In this document: piece by piece, positions 34,359 through 42,908 of the stretch
How the letters are laid out: the number at the start of each line of letters is the position of its first letter
Numbering within the stretch: position 1 is the stretch's first letter
DNA from: Streptomyces iconiensis
Lineage (GTDB): Bacteria; Actinomycetota; Actinomycetes; Streptomycetales; Streptomycetaceae
Direction: 5' to 3'
Length of the DNA: 64,000 bases
Assembly: GCF_028657195.3 (NCBI RefSeq)
Contig: NZ_JANCPR020000019.1
Coordinates: forward strand, 62,001 to 126,000
The notes under the pieces: generated by a model
The model's database searches: none
Seen by the model: the letters and a program-made list of their open reading frames with translations, nothing else
What the model was told of the DNA's origin: nothing
Position numbers and translations under genes: made by a program

Positions 34359-35204
34359 TTACCGCTGCCGCGCGAGGTCTGCCATACGGGTCAGCCGTTG
34401 TGAGGTCGTCTCGTCCACCGGTGTCATCACCGTCATCCGGTGTCCCGTCCCCGTGACGCTGGTCGAGACGAAGTTGAGGTGCAGCAGGCCCACGAGGGGA
34501 CTGTCCAGGCGCTTGGTTTCGTACCGCTGGAGCATGACGTCGTGGCGACTCCACAACCGTGCGAATTCATCTGACCGCTGCCGTAGTTCACCGACCGTCG
34601 TCGCGGCTGCCGGAGTATCCATGTCGCTGCCGACGACGGCACGCATCTGCGCCACCATCCTGGTGGCGACGATGTCGTCATCTACATAACGGCTACGCCA
34701 GTCAGGATCTGTGAAAAACCGCACCGCGCAATTGCGTTCCGCCAGCGGAATCAGGTCCATGTCGGTAAACAGGAAACGGTAAGCGCGGTTATAGGCCACC
34801 ACATCAAACAAAGAAGTCTGCAGGCACGCGGGGTACGGATCGAGTTTGTCCAGAACCGGCTGGAACGCCGCAGGCAAAGAAGGGTCGCTCACGGCGGACT
34901 CGGCCGGTGACACCCGCACCCCGGCAAGCCGCCGCAGATGCTGCCTCTCGGTGTCGTCCAACCGCAGCGCTCGGCCGACCGCCACCAGAACCTGCATGCT
35001 GACATTGATCGGCCGGCCCTGTTCGAGCCAGGTGTACCAAGTGACCCCGACCCCAGCGAGCACCGCGACCTCTTCACGCCGCAGGCCGGGCGTCCGGCGC
35101 CGGCCGGTGGAAGGAAGACCCACCTGCTCCGGAGTCAGCCGTTCACGTCGGGTACGCAAGAAGTCGCCGAGCTCACGGCTGATCACAGGGGATGCGGTGT
35201 CCAT
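34359..35204 (-). CDS. XRE-family regulator with MmyB-like ligand domain
   Basis: 281-aa transcription factor. The N-terminal helix-turn-helix (~5-80) has the typical start ELGDFLRTRRERLTPEQVGL and TPGLRREEVAVLAGVGVTWYT. The C-terminal ~180 residues (FQPVLDKLDPYPACLQTSLF, LVGLLHLNF) form the MmyB-like ligand-binding domain of actinobacterial regulators that control nearby exporters or dehydrogenases. ATG 35204 is preceded by GGAG; ATG 35225 is an alternative. It is divergent from a broken copy of the MFS transporter whose intact version is at 52737. A near-perfect palindrome at 35241 is the likely operator, so it probably represses itself and the transporter. Confidence 0.88.
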   Translation of the reverse strand: MDTASPVISRELGDFLRTRRERLTPEQVGLPSTGRRRTPGLRREEVAVLAGVGVTWYTWLEQGRPINVSMQVLVAVGRALRLDDTERQHLRRLAGVRVSPAESAVSDPSLPAAFQPVLDKLDPYPACLQTSLFDVVAYNRAYRFLFTDMDLIPLAERNCAVRFFTDPDWRSRYVDDDIVATRMVAQMRAVVGSDMDTPAAATTVGELRQRSDEFARLWSRHDVMLQRYETKRLDSPLVGLLHLNFVSTSVTGTGHRMTVMTPVDETTSQRLTRMADLARQR

Positions 35205-35445
35205 CATGTCTCCATCTTCTTCCACCTGGGAGGTGTGAGCCAGGTGCTGTCAGTACCTGCATAAACAGGCTCCTGGTAACAGGATGAGCCCGTCGCCAGG
35301 ATGGGCTGATGGTCATCGGTGGCCGGCTCGGAGATCTGTACGGGAGACGCAGACTCTTCCTCACAGGGATGGCGGGCTTCACCGCGTTCTCGCTGCCGGC
35401 GACCGCCGCCCCGCACATCACCGTGTTGCTGGTTGCCCGCGCACT
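35102..35445. repeat. Left copy of a duplicated regulator/transporter divergon
   Basis: Homologous to 52541-53155 in the same orientation. Shared parts are the 5' ~100 bp of the XRE gene, the intergenic operator region, and an internal MFS segment. Relative to the right copy, about 270 bp after the transporter start codon are deleted between two GATG microrepeats. Homology ends near 35445. Confidence 0.85.
35241..35259. promoter_or_regulatory. Palindromic operator, left copy
   Basis: CAGGTGCTGTCAGTACCTG is a 19-bp near-perfect palindrome (one mismatched pair). It lies 37-55 bp upstream of the XRE start and is repeated exactly at 52669-52687. Probable binding site of the XRE regulator. Confidence 0.7.
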
Positions 35446-35455
35446 CACCCCTACC
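35309..35455 (+). pseudogene. MFS transporter fragment
   Basis: Encodes MVIGGRLGDLYGRRRLF, followed by ITVLLVARAL, matching residues ~90-137 of the intact exporter at 52737. It lacks the first ~90 residues and everything after the third membrane helix. The G-x-x-x-D/R-x-G-R-R loop is present but the protein cannot be functional. Confidence 0.85.
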
Positions 35456-35705
35456 TACCGAGGCCCGTGGCTGTCGACCAGCCGGGCGTGGCATCCGCGA
35501 GGGCCCGGCCGCTGTGTGAACCCGCCCGTCGAAACGAAGCCGGTAGCCAACATGCCGTGCGCCGGGTGCGCTTGCCTGGCTCGCCGCTCCTCGCCCAGGC
35601 ACACGAACACGTGGGAGAGCGGCACGGATACCAACTGCCGCCCCGCAGAGTGTCTGTCGGACGGGCGCGGGCACGGTGCTGCCGATCATTGGGTCCGGTC
35701 CGGCG

Positions 35706-36935
35706 TCAGGCGGCCGTATGCCACTTCAGGTAGGTGCGCCGGCGCCGGGCACGGACGAGCCGTTCGTGGAGGAGGGCGACGGCCGGAGAGCGGGGCGTCT
35801 TCGACGGCTTGCCCGTAGCCAGGCGGGCGAGCTGCCGCGACGTGGCAGCCTGCACGGCTGCGGCTGCAAGCATTCTGTTCCGGAAGCGGGTGCGGGGCGG
35901 GCGGGCCTGTGCGTCGCCGCCGGCAAGCCACTGTCCCGGCAGAGTGGGGTCGATGGCCAGGGCCGTGGCCAGGCCGACCATGGCGACTCCGGAGTCGATC
36001 ACCTGTTGGGCGACCACGCGTCTACGGATCCCTCCGGTCAGCAACAGTGGCAGCGGCGAGGTGGCGACGAGCCGCTCGGCGAGTTCGAGGAAGTACGCCT
36101 CGCGGGCAAGGGTGCGGCCGTCAGCGGGGAAGCCAGCCGTGGCCAGGCTCTCGATGCTGCCGCCGGACAGCTCGACCAGGTCAGCTCCCGTGTCGGCGAG
36201 CATCTTGATCACGTCACGTGCGTCGTCGGTGTCGAATCCGCCGCGCTGGAAATCCGCCGAGTTCAGTTTCACTCCGACCGCGAAGCCCGCGCCGACTCGC
36301 TCACGGACCGCGCCCGTGACATCGAGCAGCAGGCGGGCGCGGTTGTTCAGGCTGCCGCCCCAGCGGTCGTCACGCCGGTTCACCAGTGGAGAGAGGAACT
36401 GGGAGAGCAAGTAGCCGTGGGCGGCGTGGATCTCGACTCCGTCGAAGCCGGCCCGCTGGGCCCGTTGTGCGGTCACGGCGAAGCGTTCCACCGTCTCGTC
36501 GATCTCCTGGGCTGTCATCGGCTGGGGCGTCGGATACATGCCGGAGAGGCCGCCGGCGTCGAGCGGCACAGCGGAGGGGGCCCAAGTGGTGCCGGCGAGG
36601 TCTTTGGGGACGACGCGCCCAGGGTGGTTGATCTGCATCCAGATCTGCCCGCCTGCCGATCTGCCGGCTGTCGCCCAGCGCTGGAAGGGCTCCAGAGCCG
36701 TGCCCTGTTCCAGGACGACGTCGCCCGGCTGGGCAACCGCTCTGCCATCGATCATGACGTGTCCGGTGATCAGGAGCCCGGCACCTCCCGCGGCCCAGCG
36801 GCGGTAGAGCGTGGAGAGTGCGTCACCAGGCAGCTGGCCTGGCGCGGCGAGCAACTCTTCCATCGCGGCCTTCGCGATCCTGTTGGGCAGCGGAGCACCG
36901 TTGTTCAGGTGCAGCGGCTCATCCAGCGTGGCCAT
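35706..36935 (-). CDS. NADH:flavin oxidoreductase, Old Yellow Enzyme family
   Basis: 409-aa FMN-dependent ene-reductase-type protein. TIM-barrel signatures: PLPNRIAKAAMEE (FMN loop), GGAGLLITGHVMIDGRA, QINHPGR (substrate-side His), FDGVEIHAAHGYLLSQFLSP and NRRDDRWGGSLNNRARLL, then LLTGGIRR near the phosphate site. It has no C-terminal FeS/NAD domain, so it is the short OYE type. ATG 36935 has GGGAG upstream. The SDR gene upstream on the same strand ends 83 bp before it, so the two may be cotranscribed under the MarR-type control at 37971-38011. Substrate unknown; probably an activated alkene or electrophile. Confidence 0.9.
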   Translation of the reverse strand: MATLDEPLHLNNGAPLPNRIAKAAMEELLAAPGQLPGDALSTLYRRWAAGGAGLLITGHVMIDGRAVAQPGDVVLEQGTALEPFQRWATAGRSAGGQIWMQINHPGRVVPKDLAGTTWAPSAVPLDAGGLSGMYPTPQPMTAQEIDETVERFAVTAQRAQRAGFDGVEIHAAHGYLLSQFLSPLVNRRDDRWGGSLNNRARLLLDVTGAVRERVGAGFAVGVKLNSADFQRGGFDTDDARDVIKMLADTGADLVELSGGSIESLATAGFPADGRTLAREAYFLELAERLVATSPLPLLLTGGIRRRVVAQQVIDSGVAMVGLATALAIDPTLPGQWLAGGDAQARPPRTRFRNRMLAAAAVQAATSRQLARLATGKPSKTPRSPAVALLHERLVRARRRRTYLKWHTAA

Positions 36936-37018
36936 CTCTTCTCCCATGACGTCGACTCCGAGCGGCCCAAGTCGGGCCTTCCATACCGTTGTTCGTCTTC
37001 GCGCCGCAGATTGGGGCG

Positions 37019-37840
37019 TCAAGAGGTGGCGGGGTCGAGGTCGCTTACGTCGTCGAATCCGGCCTTGCGGTTGAGGTTGCCGGTGATGCGGGCGACCGTG
37101 GCCCGGGGAAGCAGGCGCGACGCCCAGGTTCCGGCGCGGCTGGAGGCGCGTCCGGGAAAGGAGACGGACCGGCCATGTGCGAAGTCGTCGAGGGTTGCGG
37201 CAGCGACGCCGGCGGGGGTGTCCGTGGCCTTCGGGTCCATGGACACGCTCGTGCTGTCGAAGAATCCGGTGTCGGTGGCCCCCGGGTGGGCCGCCATCAC
37301 GCGTAGGCCGGTATGGCGGACCTCCTCGGCGAGCGCCTCGGTGAACGAGAGCACGAATGCTTTGGTGGCGGCGTAACTGGCCTGGTACGGCATGGGCTGG
37401 AAGGCGGCGGTGGAGGCGACGTTGACGATGCCGCCGCGGCCACGTTCGATCATTCCGGTGCCCAGGAGGTGGACCAGACCGACCAGCGCGGTGACGTTCA
37501 CGTCGACGGACTGAAGGTTGGGTTCGAGGGGACGGCCGAGGAAGGGCCCTACCGACCCCGACCCGGCGTTGTTGACCAAGAGGTCCACGTCCAGGCCGAG
37601 TTTCCCGATGGCGTCGACCACCGTCTGCGGGGACCGCCGGTCCGACAGGTCCGCGACGACCACATCGACTCGGACGGAATACGCCTTCCGGATCTGCCCG
37701 GCAAGGCTGTTGAGCGCGTCGGCCGAGCGGGCGACCAGGACGAGGTGTGCGCCTCGGGAGGCGAGTTCCCATGCGTAGGCCGCGCCCAACCCTTTCGAAG
37801 CGCCGGTGACCACGGCGGTGGTGTTGGTGTAGTCGTGCAT
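37019..37840 (-). CDS. Short-chain dehydrogenase/reductase (classical SDR)
   Basis: 273-aa NAD(P)-dependent oxidoreductase. Motifs: TGASKGLGAAYAWELASRGA (cofactor), DLLVNNAGSGSVGPF (NNAG), IVNVASTAAFQPMPYQASY (catalytic Ser) with YAATK as YxxxK. Basic residues after the second strand favour NADPH. ATG 37840 has AGGAAGG upstream. It is divergent from a MarR regulator across an intergenic region with two palindromes, a regulator-target arrangement. The next gene on the strand is the OYE. Confidence 0.92.
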   Translation of the reverse strand: MHDYTNTTAVVTGASKGLGAAYAWELASRGAHLVLVARSADALNSLAGQIRKAYSVRVDVVVADLSDRRSPQTVVDAIGKLGLDVDLLVNNAGSGSVGPFLGRPLEPNLQSVDVNVTALVGLVHLLGTGMIERGRGGIVNVASTAAFQPMPYQASYAATKAFVLSFTEALAEEVRHTGLRVMAAHPGATDTGFFDSTSVSMDPKATDTPAGVAAATLDDFAHGRSVSFPGRASSRAGTWASRLLPRATVARITGNLNRKAGFDDVSDLDPATS

Positions 37841-37970
37841 GAGCGAGTGCCTTCCTGTTCGGCAGGGCGGCCGGTCCGCGTCGGAGCGGACGGGCCTCGG
37901 GAAAGACGGGACGCGGGGAGCTTCCCGCTGCGGCGACGGCCTCGCATCCACAGCGGGAATCAGGCCACTT

Positions 37971-38011
37971 ACTTCGAGGTTCGAAGAAAATAACACTTCG
38001 TAGCTCGAAGT
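37971..38011. promoter_or_regulatory. Two MarR-type palindromic operators
   Basis: ACTTCG-AGGTT-CGAAGA at 37971-37987 and ACTTCG-TAGCT-CGAAGT at 37995-38011 share the arms ACTTCG/CGAAGT. They lie between the SDR and MarR starts, 24 bp apart, about two helical turns. Expected effect: MarR represses both directions until a ligand binds. Confidence 0.85.
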
Positions 38012-38030
38012 AAAAGGTTAGGATGCGGCC

Positions 38031-38462
38031 ATGACGCGAAGCGCCCTTGAGACGGCGGTGGTGGCGAACCACGAGATCTTCATGCAGACCAGCGACCGGA
38101 TCGAGACCGTCCTGGCCGAACACGGTCTGACGCACGCAACCGCTCACGCGCTCTGGGCGATCGACCCGGCCGAGGCGCCGCCCTCGATGAAGGAATTGGC
38201 GAGCCGGCTGTACTGCAACGCACCCAACCTCAGCTTCGTCGTGAACCAGCTCACCGGTCGGGGATTCGTCGAACGTTCCACCGACCCCACCGACCGCCGC
38301 TCACGCGTCGTAGCGCTGACGGAGGACGGGCGACGGGTACGGACCGCGGTGATCGAGGCAACACTGGCCCTGAGCCCCTTCGCTCAACTGGACACCGACG
38401 ACCTGCTCAACCTGGTGGGTCTCCTGGGGAAGGCGCTCAAGCGGACGGCAGGCCCGGCGTGA
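38031..38462 (+). CDS. MarR-family transcriptional regulator
   Basis: 143-aa winged-helix regulator. Order: dimerisation helices, MKELASRLYCNAPNLSFVVNQLTGRGFV (recognition HTH), then the wing DPTDRRSRVVALTEDG, the family hallmark. ATG 38031 lies 20 bp after the second palindrome, so the protein very probably represses itself and the divergent SDR (and OYE). No Cys redox sensor pair is evident (only one Cys). Confidence 0.92.
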   Translation: MTRSALETAVVANHEIFMQTSDRIETVLAEHGLTHATAHALWAIDPAEAPPSMKELASRLYCNAPNLSFVVNQLTGRGFVERSTDPTDRRSRVVALTEDGRRVRTAVIEATLALSPFAQLDTDDLLNLVGLLGKALKRTAGPA

Positions 38463-38729
38463 GAGTCGGCAGACTTCAGGACGTGACAGCCGCCGTTCAT
38501 GATTTCGCCCCCTTGGCTTCCGTCGCCGCCGGCGGGACCGCGCGTGGACGAGGATCGTCAAGCGGACCCTGAACGGGGTCGGTACGGATGGCCTGATCTC
38601 TTGGAAGGTCAACGTCGACTCCACGGTCTGCCGGGCGCACCAGCACCCCTCAGTTCACGCCCGTACTGGTCGTGCCCGTACTGGAGGTGATCCGGTGTAC
38701 GGGGCGGCGCGCGAAAGGCCGGAGCGAGC

Positions 38730-38927
38730 CCGGGCGGACGAGGCGTACGACTCTCGCAAGAAACCTTCCCGCCTGCCCAAGTCTTCTGCGGCGCGCACGA
38801 GTTCGGGGAAGGCGCGTCCCATGGCCGAGCCGCGCCTGGTCTGGAGGACCCCGGCGCCGGGCCGGGCGAAGACGAGGCAGCGGTAGCCGCCCCACTCGGG
38901 CTCGTACGCCAGACCCGGACCGGGTCG
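38730..38927 (-). pseudogene. ATP-dependent DNA ligase remnant
   Basis: The reverse strand reads YEPEWGGYRCLVFARPGAGV, then QTRRGSAMGRAFPELVRAAEDLG. This matches the adenylation-domain start of ATP-dependent ligases (YE.KWDGYRALV...SR.G....FPE). The catalytic Lys and the Asp of the K-x-DG motif are replaced (E and G), and no further ligase sequence follows. A decayed scrap. Confidence 0.55.
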
Positions 38928-38948
38928 GCATCCGCTCGGCGCCGCGAC

Positions 38949-39611
38949 TCAGCGCCGTGCCCTCAGCCCCTCGATGAGCAGGTCAAGGCCGAACTCGAAG
39001 AGCCGGGTGAAGTCCGTGCTGGTGAGCGTGGGCAGGCCGGCCTGGAGGTGGGGGTACTTCCCGGCCGCCACCGTATCGGCGAGGACACCCGGGTCCGCCG
39101 GGCCGGCGTCTCCCCGCTGGAGGGCGGCCTGCTCCTCCAGGGTGTGACCCACGGTGAAGTTGGCCACGGTGTAAAGCGCACGCGCCGCGTCGTCGTCGGG
39201 AAAACCCGCCGCACGCATCACGCCTACCACGGTGTCGGCGAAGCCCAGGATGTTCTCCCCCGTCGAGTGCGTACCGGCGAACACCCGTGCACCATCACGA
39301 CGGGCGAGCAGGGCCGTGCGCATCGCGCGGGCCAGGGCCGTCAGCCGCTCGCTCCAGTCACCGCCGCACGGTTCGGCGGCGGCATCCGCGACGCCGTCCA
39401 TCATGCGCTCGGCCATCGCCGTCAGCAGGTCCTGTTTGGTCGCGAAATAGCGGTACAGCGCACCGGCCCGCACCTCCATCGCCTCGGCGAGCTGCCTCAT
39501 GGTCAGTGCGTCGAGTCCTGACCGGTCCAGCAGGTCGAGGGCTGTCTGCAGGGTGCGCGCACGGTCGAGTCGCGGGGGCCGGCCTCGGCCCGTGCTTGAC
39601 GGGGAACTCAT
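38949..39611 (-). CDS. TetR-family repressor
   Basis: 220-aa regulator. The N-terminal HTH is clear (ALDLLDRSGLDALTMRQLAE, AGALYRYFATKQDLLTAM). The C-terminal domain (NFTVGHTLEEQAAL) resembles the classical TetR_C ligand-binding domain that responds to tetracycline-like drugs. ATG 39611 has GAGG just upstream; GTG 39620 is possible. It is divergent from the FAD monooxygenase, with two adjoining 15-bp palindromes between them. Confidence 0.92.
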   Translation of the reverse strand: MSSPSSTGRGRPPRLDRARTLQTALDLLDRSGLDALTMRQLAEAMEVRAGALYRYFATKQDLLTAMAERMMDGVADAAAEPCGGDWSERLTALARAMRTALLARRDGARVFAGTHSTGENILGFADTVVGVMRAAGFPDDDAARALYTVANFTVGHTLEEQAALQRGDAGPADPGVLADTVAAGKYPHLQAGLPTLTSTDFTRLFEFGLDLLIEGLRARR

Positions 39612-39624
39612 GGGCCTCACTATA

Positions 39625-39654
39625 GTGAACCCCGTTCACGTGAACGTTGTTCAC
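39625..39654. promoter_or_regulatory. Tandem TetR operators with embedded promoter
   Basis: GTGAAC-CCC-GTTCAC at 39625-39639 is followed without a gap by GTGAAC-GTT-GTTCAC at 39640-39654. TATAGT at 39621-39626 may be the -10 of one promoter. The second palindrome ends 22 bp before the monooxygenase TTG start, so repressor binding would block both promoters. Confidence 0.88.
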
Positions 39655-39676
39655 AAATAAGAGGGAGGACACCCCA

Positions 39677-41185
39677 TTGGACGTCGACGTGATAGTCGTG
39701 GGTGCGGGGCCGACCGGGCTGATGCTCGCCTGCGAGCTGGCGCTGGCTGGTGTGCGGACCCGGATCCTGGAGCGCCGCGCCGAGCCGCAACGGGATTCAC
39801 GGGCGCTCACGCTGCATCCGCGCAGCCTGGAGCTGATGGATCAGCGCGGGTTGCTCGACCGGTTCCTGTCGCTCGGCCGGACCGTGCCCGGCTGGCACTT
39901 CGCCCGGCTCCCCACCCATCTGGACTTCTCCGCGCTGGACTCCCGGCACGGCTACACGCTCTTCCTCGCCCAGGCCCGCACCGAGGCGCTGCTTGAGGAG
40001 CGGGCCAGGGAGCTGGGCGTGGAGATCCGGTACGGGCACGAGGTCGTCGCTCTCAGCCAGGACAGCGACGGGGTCGAGGTTCAGGTGCGGGGCCCCCGGG
40101 GCGTCGGAACCCACAGCGCCCGGTTCGCTGTCGGATGCGACGGCGGACGCAGCCGGGTGCGGGAGGCTGCCGGGATCGGCTTCCCGGGCACCGACGAGAC
40201 CTTCACCGGCGTGCTCGGCGACGTGGCCGTGATCGACGGGGACCCTGCGGTCCTCGACGCTGCCCGTGCCCGTGGCGTCCTGGTCGCGCCGCTGGAGGAC
40301 GGTCTGACCAGGCTGGTCTTCGTGGACCCTGAGCGGATGCGGGTGCCGGCCCGTGAGCCCGTGACCTTGGAGGAGTTCCGCGCGTCCCTGGTCCGGATCT
40401 GCGGCTCCGACTGCGGTGTCGCCGAGCCCCGTTGGCTCTCTCGCTTCGGCAACGCCACCCGTCTCGCGGAGAGTTACCGCTCCGGCCGGCTCCTGCTGGC
40501 GGGCGACGCGGCCCACATCCACTTCCCCGCGGCAGGCCAGGGACTGAACACAGGCATCCAGGACGCCATGAACCTCGGCTGGAAGCTGGCCGCGGCTGTC
40601 AACGGCTGGTCACCGCCCGGGCTGCTGGACAGCTATGACGAGGAGCGCAACCCGGTCGGCCGGGCGGTCACCGAGAACACCGAGGTCCAGACGCTGCTCG
40701 CGGAGCTGACACTGGTCCCGCAGTACCAGCGGCCCGGTGCGGCACTCCGCGAACTCTTCGACGAACTCCTGCGCATGGAAGAGGTCAACCGCAGGCTCGC
40801 CGCCCAGGTCTCCGCGCTCGGCACCGCCTACCCGCCGGCGAGCCCCGGGGCCGACCCGCTGGTGGGGCGGCGGATGCCCGACATCGGACTGACCGCCACC
40901 GCGTCGGAGGCGACGCGGGTCTACGAGCTGCTGCCCGAGGGTCGGTTCGTCCATCTCGATCTCGCCGGCGACCCGGAGCCCGGGGCGGTCACCACGGGCT
41001 GGGGGTCACGCGTCACCGCGGTCGCCGTTACGAAGCGGGACGACCACGCGGACCTGGACGGAGTGTGCGAGGTCCTCGTACGCCCAGACGGCCACATCGC
41101 CTGGGCCACACGCACCGTCGACATCGCCGCGCGCCGTGCCGAGCGGCACGAAGCGCTGTCCACCTGGGCCGGAACGCCCTCCTGA
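39677..41185 (+). CDS. Class A FAD-dependent aromatic monooxygenase
   Basis: 502-aa flavoprotein hydroxylase of the type acting on aromatic polyketides or antibiotics such as rifamycin or tetracycline. GAGPTGLMLACELALAG binds FAD, AVGCDGGRSRVREAAG is the DG motif, and LLLAGDAAHIHFPAAGQGLN, followed by TGIQDAMNLGWKLA, is the GD motif. The C-terminal ~110 residues look like the thioredoxin-like extension of polyketide hydroxylases. The start is TTG 39677 with GGGAGG 8 nt upstream, an uncommon start codon. It is divergent from a TetR regulator with a drug-binding-type C-domain, followed by a RidA gene; inducible detoxification is plausible. Confidence 0.9.
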   Translation: MDVDVIVVGAGPTGLMLACELALAGVRTRILERRAEPQRDSRALTLHPRSLELMDQRGLLDRFLSLGRTVPGWHFARLPTHLDFSALDSRHGYTLFLAQARTEALLEERARELGVEIRYGHEVVALSQDSDGVEVQVRGPRGVGTHSARFAVGCDGGRSRVREAAGIGFPGTDETFTGVLGDVAVIDGDPAVLDAARARGVLVAPLEDGLTRLVFVDPERMRVPAREPVTLEEFRASLVRICGSDCGVAEPRWLSRFGNATRLAESYRSGRLLLAGDAAHIHFPAAGQGLNTGIQDAMNLGWKLAAAVNGWSPPGLLDSYDEERNPVGRAVTENTEVQTLLAELTLVPQYQRPGAALRELFDELLRMEEVNRRLAAQVSALGTAYPPASPGADPLVGRRMPDIGLTATASEATRVYELLPEGRFVHLDLAGDPEPGAVTTGWGSRVTAVAVTKRDDHADLDGVCEVLVRPDGHIAWATRTVDIAARRAERHEALSTWAGTPS

Positions 41186-41204
41186 GTACCGGAAGGTCAC
41201 CGTC

Positions 41205-41639
41205 ATGTCCGTACAACGCGTCAATCCCCCCGCCGTGCACAGTCCGACCGGGATGATCAGCCAGGTCGTCACCACCGAGAGAGAGCGGCTGGTGCACCTG
41301 TCGGGCCAAGTCGCCTGGGACGCCGAAGGCCGGCCCGTCGGGCCCGGTGACCACGGGGCCCAGGCCGCGCAGATCGTCCACAACATCGAGGCGGCCCTCG
41401 CGGCGGTCGGCGCCACCCGGGACGACATCGTCAAGGAGACCCTCTACGTCGTGGACTACAGCCCCGCACTGCTGCCCGCGATCTTCGGGCCACTGCGAGA
41501 AGGTGTCACCCTGGCCCCCGCGAGCACACTGGTGGCTGTGCCCGCCCTCTTCGCACCGGAATACCTGCTGGAGGTCGAGGTGGTCGCGGCGCCGCGAGCG
41601 GCGCGCACGGCACCGGACCCGGCAGCAGGGGACTCATGA
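41205..41639 (+). CDS. RidA/YjgF/YER057c family protein
   Basis: 144-aa protein of the Rid family, which hydrolyses reactive enamines/imines or serves in catabolic and biosynthetic steps. Signature segments: VVTTERERLVHLSGQVAWDA, QIVHNIEAALAAVGATRDDIVK, and APASTLVAVPALFAPEYLLEVEVVA. The Arg that usually binds carboxylate in archetypal RidA is not clear (PASTLVAV), so it may belong to a Rid1-7 subgroup. ATG 41205 has GGAAGG. It follows the monooxygenase by 19 nt and is probably in its transcript. Confidence 0.88.
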   Translation: MSVQRVNPPAVHSPTGMISQVVTTERERLVHLSGQVAWDAEGRPVGPGDHGAQAAQIVHNIEAALAAVGATRDDIVKETLYVVDYSPALLPAIFGPLREGVTLAPASTLVAVPALFAPEYLLEVEVVAAPRAARTAPDPAAGDS

Positions 41640-41764
41640 GCCCGGTGCCAGCCACCGGCCTCGCCCAGCAGCAGCTGAACGCGCGGAGTTGGGGGCGGTG
41701 TTCGCGCGGGTTGCACGGCGGACCGGGGCTTACTCGGCCACGGTAGCGAGGCCGGGGCACTCAT

Positions 41765-42661
41765 CTACGCCGTACGGAACCGGTCCTGCTCCACCTCGGT
41801 GACCAGCCCGGCACCCAGCAGCCTGTGCAAGTGCTGGACCGCCGTCCTGCGCTCGACCGGCCCCACCTGCGGACCCTCGACGTGGGGCCGGTACACCAGC
41901 CGGTGCTCGACGATGTCCTCGACGGTCCGCGGCTCGCCGAGGAACGCCAGAAGCTCAGCGTCCCGTTTCTCCACCACGCCGGCGAACGCGTCGAGCCGCC
42001 GTCGGAACTCCGCCGCCCCCTCGATGACGCCCTTCTGATGGGACGTGCCGTACCAGCGCGCGCCGATCTCCCGGCAGCGGCGCATCGACGCCTCGAAGGC
42101 CGCGAGATCGCTGCCGGTATCGCCGTAGTACGGCCCGAAGGAGGTCAAGTCGATGTCCGCGACGAACAGGAAGCCGTCCGGCTCGATCAGGAAGCCGCTG
42201 TGGCCCGCCGTGTGGCCGGGAAGGTGTACGACCGTCACCGTGCGCCCGCCCAGGTCGAAGACGGTACCGTCGGCAAGTCCCTTCGCGTCCGGCCGCCCGC
42301 GTACGTGGAATTGATCCCGCAGCACCGCGTCGGCCGCCTCGGCCGCCTCCGGCGGCAGGCCGAACCCGGCGACCAGTGCCTCGCAGGAGCGCAGCCCGTC
42401 GAGGTCGGCCTCATGGACGTGGACCGGCACGTCGTAGCTGCCGAGCCCGGCGATGTGGTCCTCGTGCGCGTGGCTGACCAGGACGGCGTCGGCGGGCGGC
42501 GCACCGTCGACGAGCGACAGGGAGGGGTCCACGACCAGCGACTCGGTCGTGCCCCGTACGAGCAGCGAATTGCCGTACGGGTAGGCCCCGTTGTTGGCGC
42601 CGACCAGCACGCTGACCTCGCCGTACTCCACCGCCGCGTATCCGGTGGTGTGCGTTTCCAT
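41765..42661 (-). CDS. Metallo-beta-lactamase fold hydrolase
   Basis: 298-aa MBL-fold enzyme with all metal ligands: VSHAHEDHIAG (HxHxDH), LPGHTAGHSGF (second His), FVADIDL (Asp). A C-terminal winged-helix-like region (TVEDIVEHRLVYRPH...) resembles the domain of glyoxalase-II/lactonase-like members such as LACTB2. ATG 42661; TCGAAGGAAGC upstream gives a ribosome site. Substrate unknown; thioester or lactone hydrolysis is plausible. Confidence 0.88.
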   Translation of the reverse strand: METHTTGYAAVEYGEVSVLVGANNGAYPYGNSLLVRGTTESLVVDPSLSLVDGAPPADAVLVSHAHEDHIAGLGSYDVPVHVHEADLDGLRSCEALVAGFGLPPEAAEAADAVLRDQFHVRGRPDAKGLADGTVFDLGGRTVTVVHLPGHTAGHSGFLIEPDGFLFVADIDLTSFGPYYGDTGSDLAAFEASMRRCREIGARWYGTSHQKGVIEGAAEFRRRLDAFAGVVEKRDAELLAFLGEPRTVEDIVEHRLVYRPHVEGPQVGPVERRTAVQHLHRLLGAGLVTEVEQDRFRTA

Positions 42662-42693
42662 GATGTCTGCTTCCTTCGATCGGACTTACGGTC

Positions 42694-42908
42694 CGGGGTT
42701 CACATCGCGTGCGGTACCGGAGAGTTGAAGACAGATGCGGGGCGACCGTTGGTCGACGAAGCATCCGGGTGGGGTTCGCGACGGCCCGGTCGAAGGCGTC
42801 GCGGCACTGGGCCGGCTGCGCCGCGTCGAGGCAGTCCTCCACATCAAGGCAGTCCTTCGAGTGGACGGCGCCGTCGTTCCGGAACGTTTCCCGCACCGGC
42901 TCGTCCAT
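42694..42908 (-). pseudogene. Possible phytanoyl-CoA dioxygenase N-terminal remnant
   Basis: ATG 42908 has a strong GGGAGGAGGG site, and the frame reads ETFRNDGAVHSKDCLDVEDC, then AQPAQCRDAFDRAVANPTR, like the N-terminus of PhyH-type oxygenases, with an internal duplication of a KDCLD-type block. No catalytic HxD motif follows; the frame runs into the MBL gene. Low confidence. Confidence 0.28.

Noticed and set aside
36948..38147. A start for the OYE protein far upstream, giving an 813-aa protein
   Set aside because: The extra N-terminus is an out-of-frame reading of the SDR gene; family length and GGGAG support ATG 36935.
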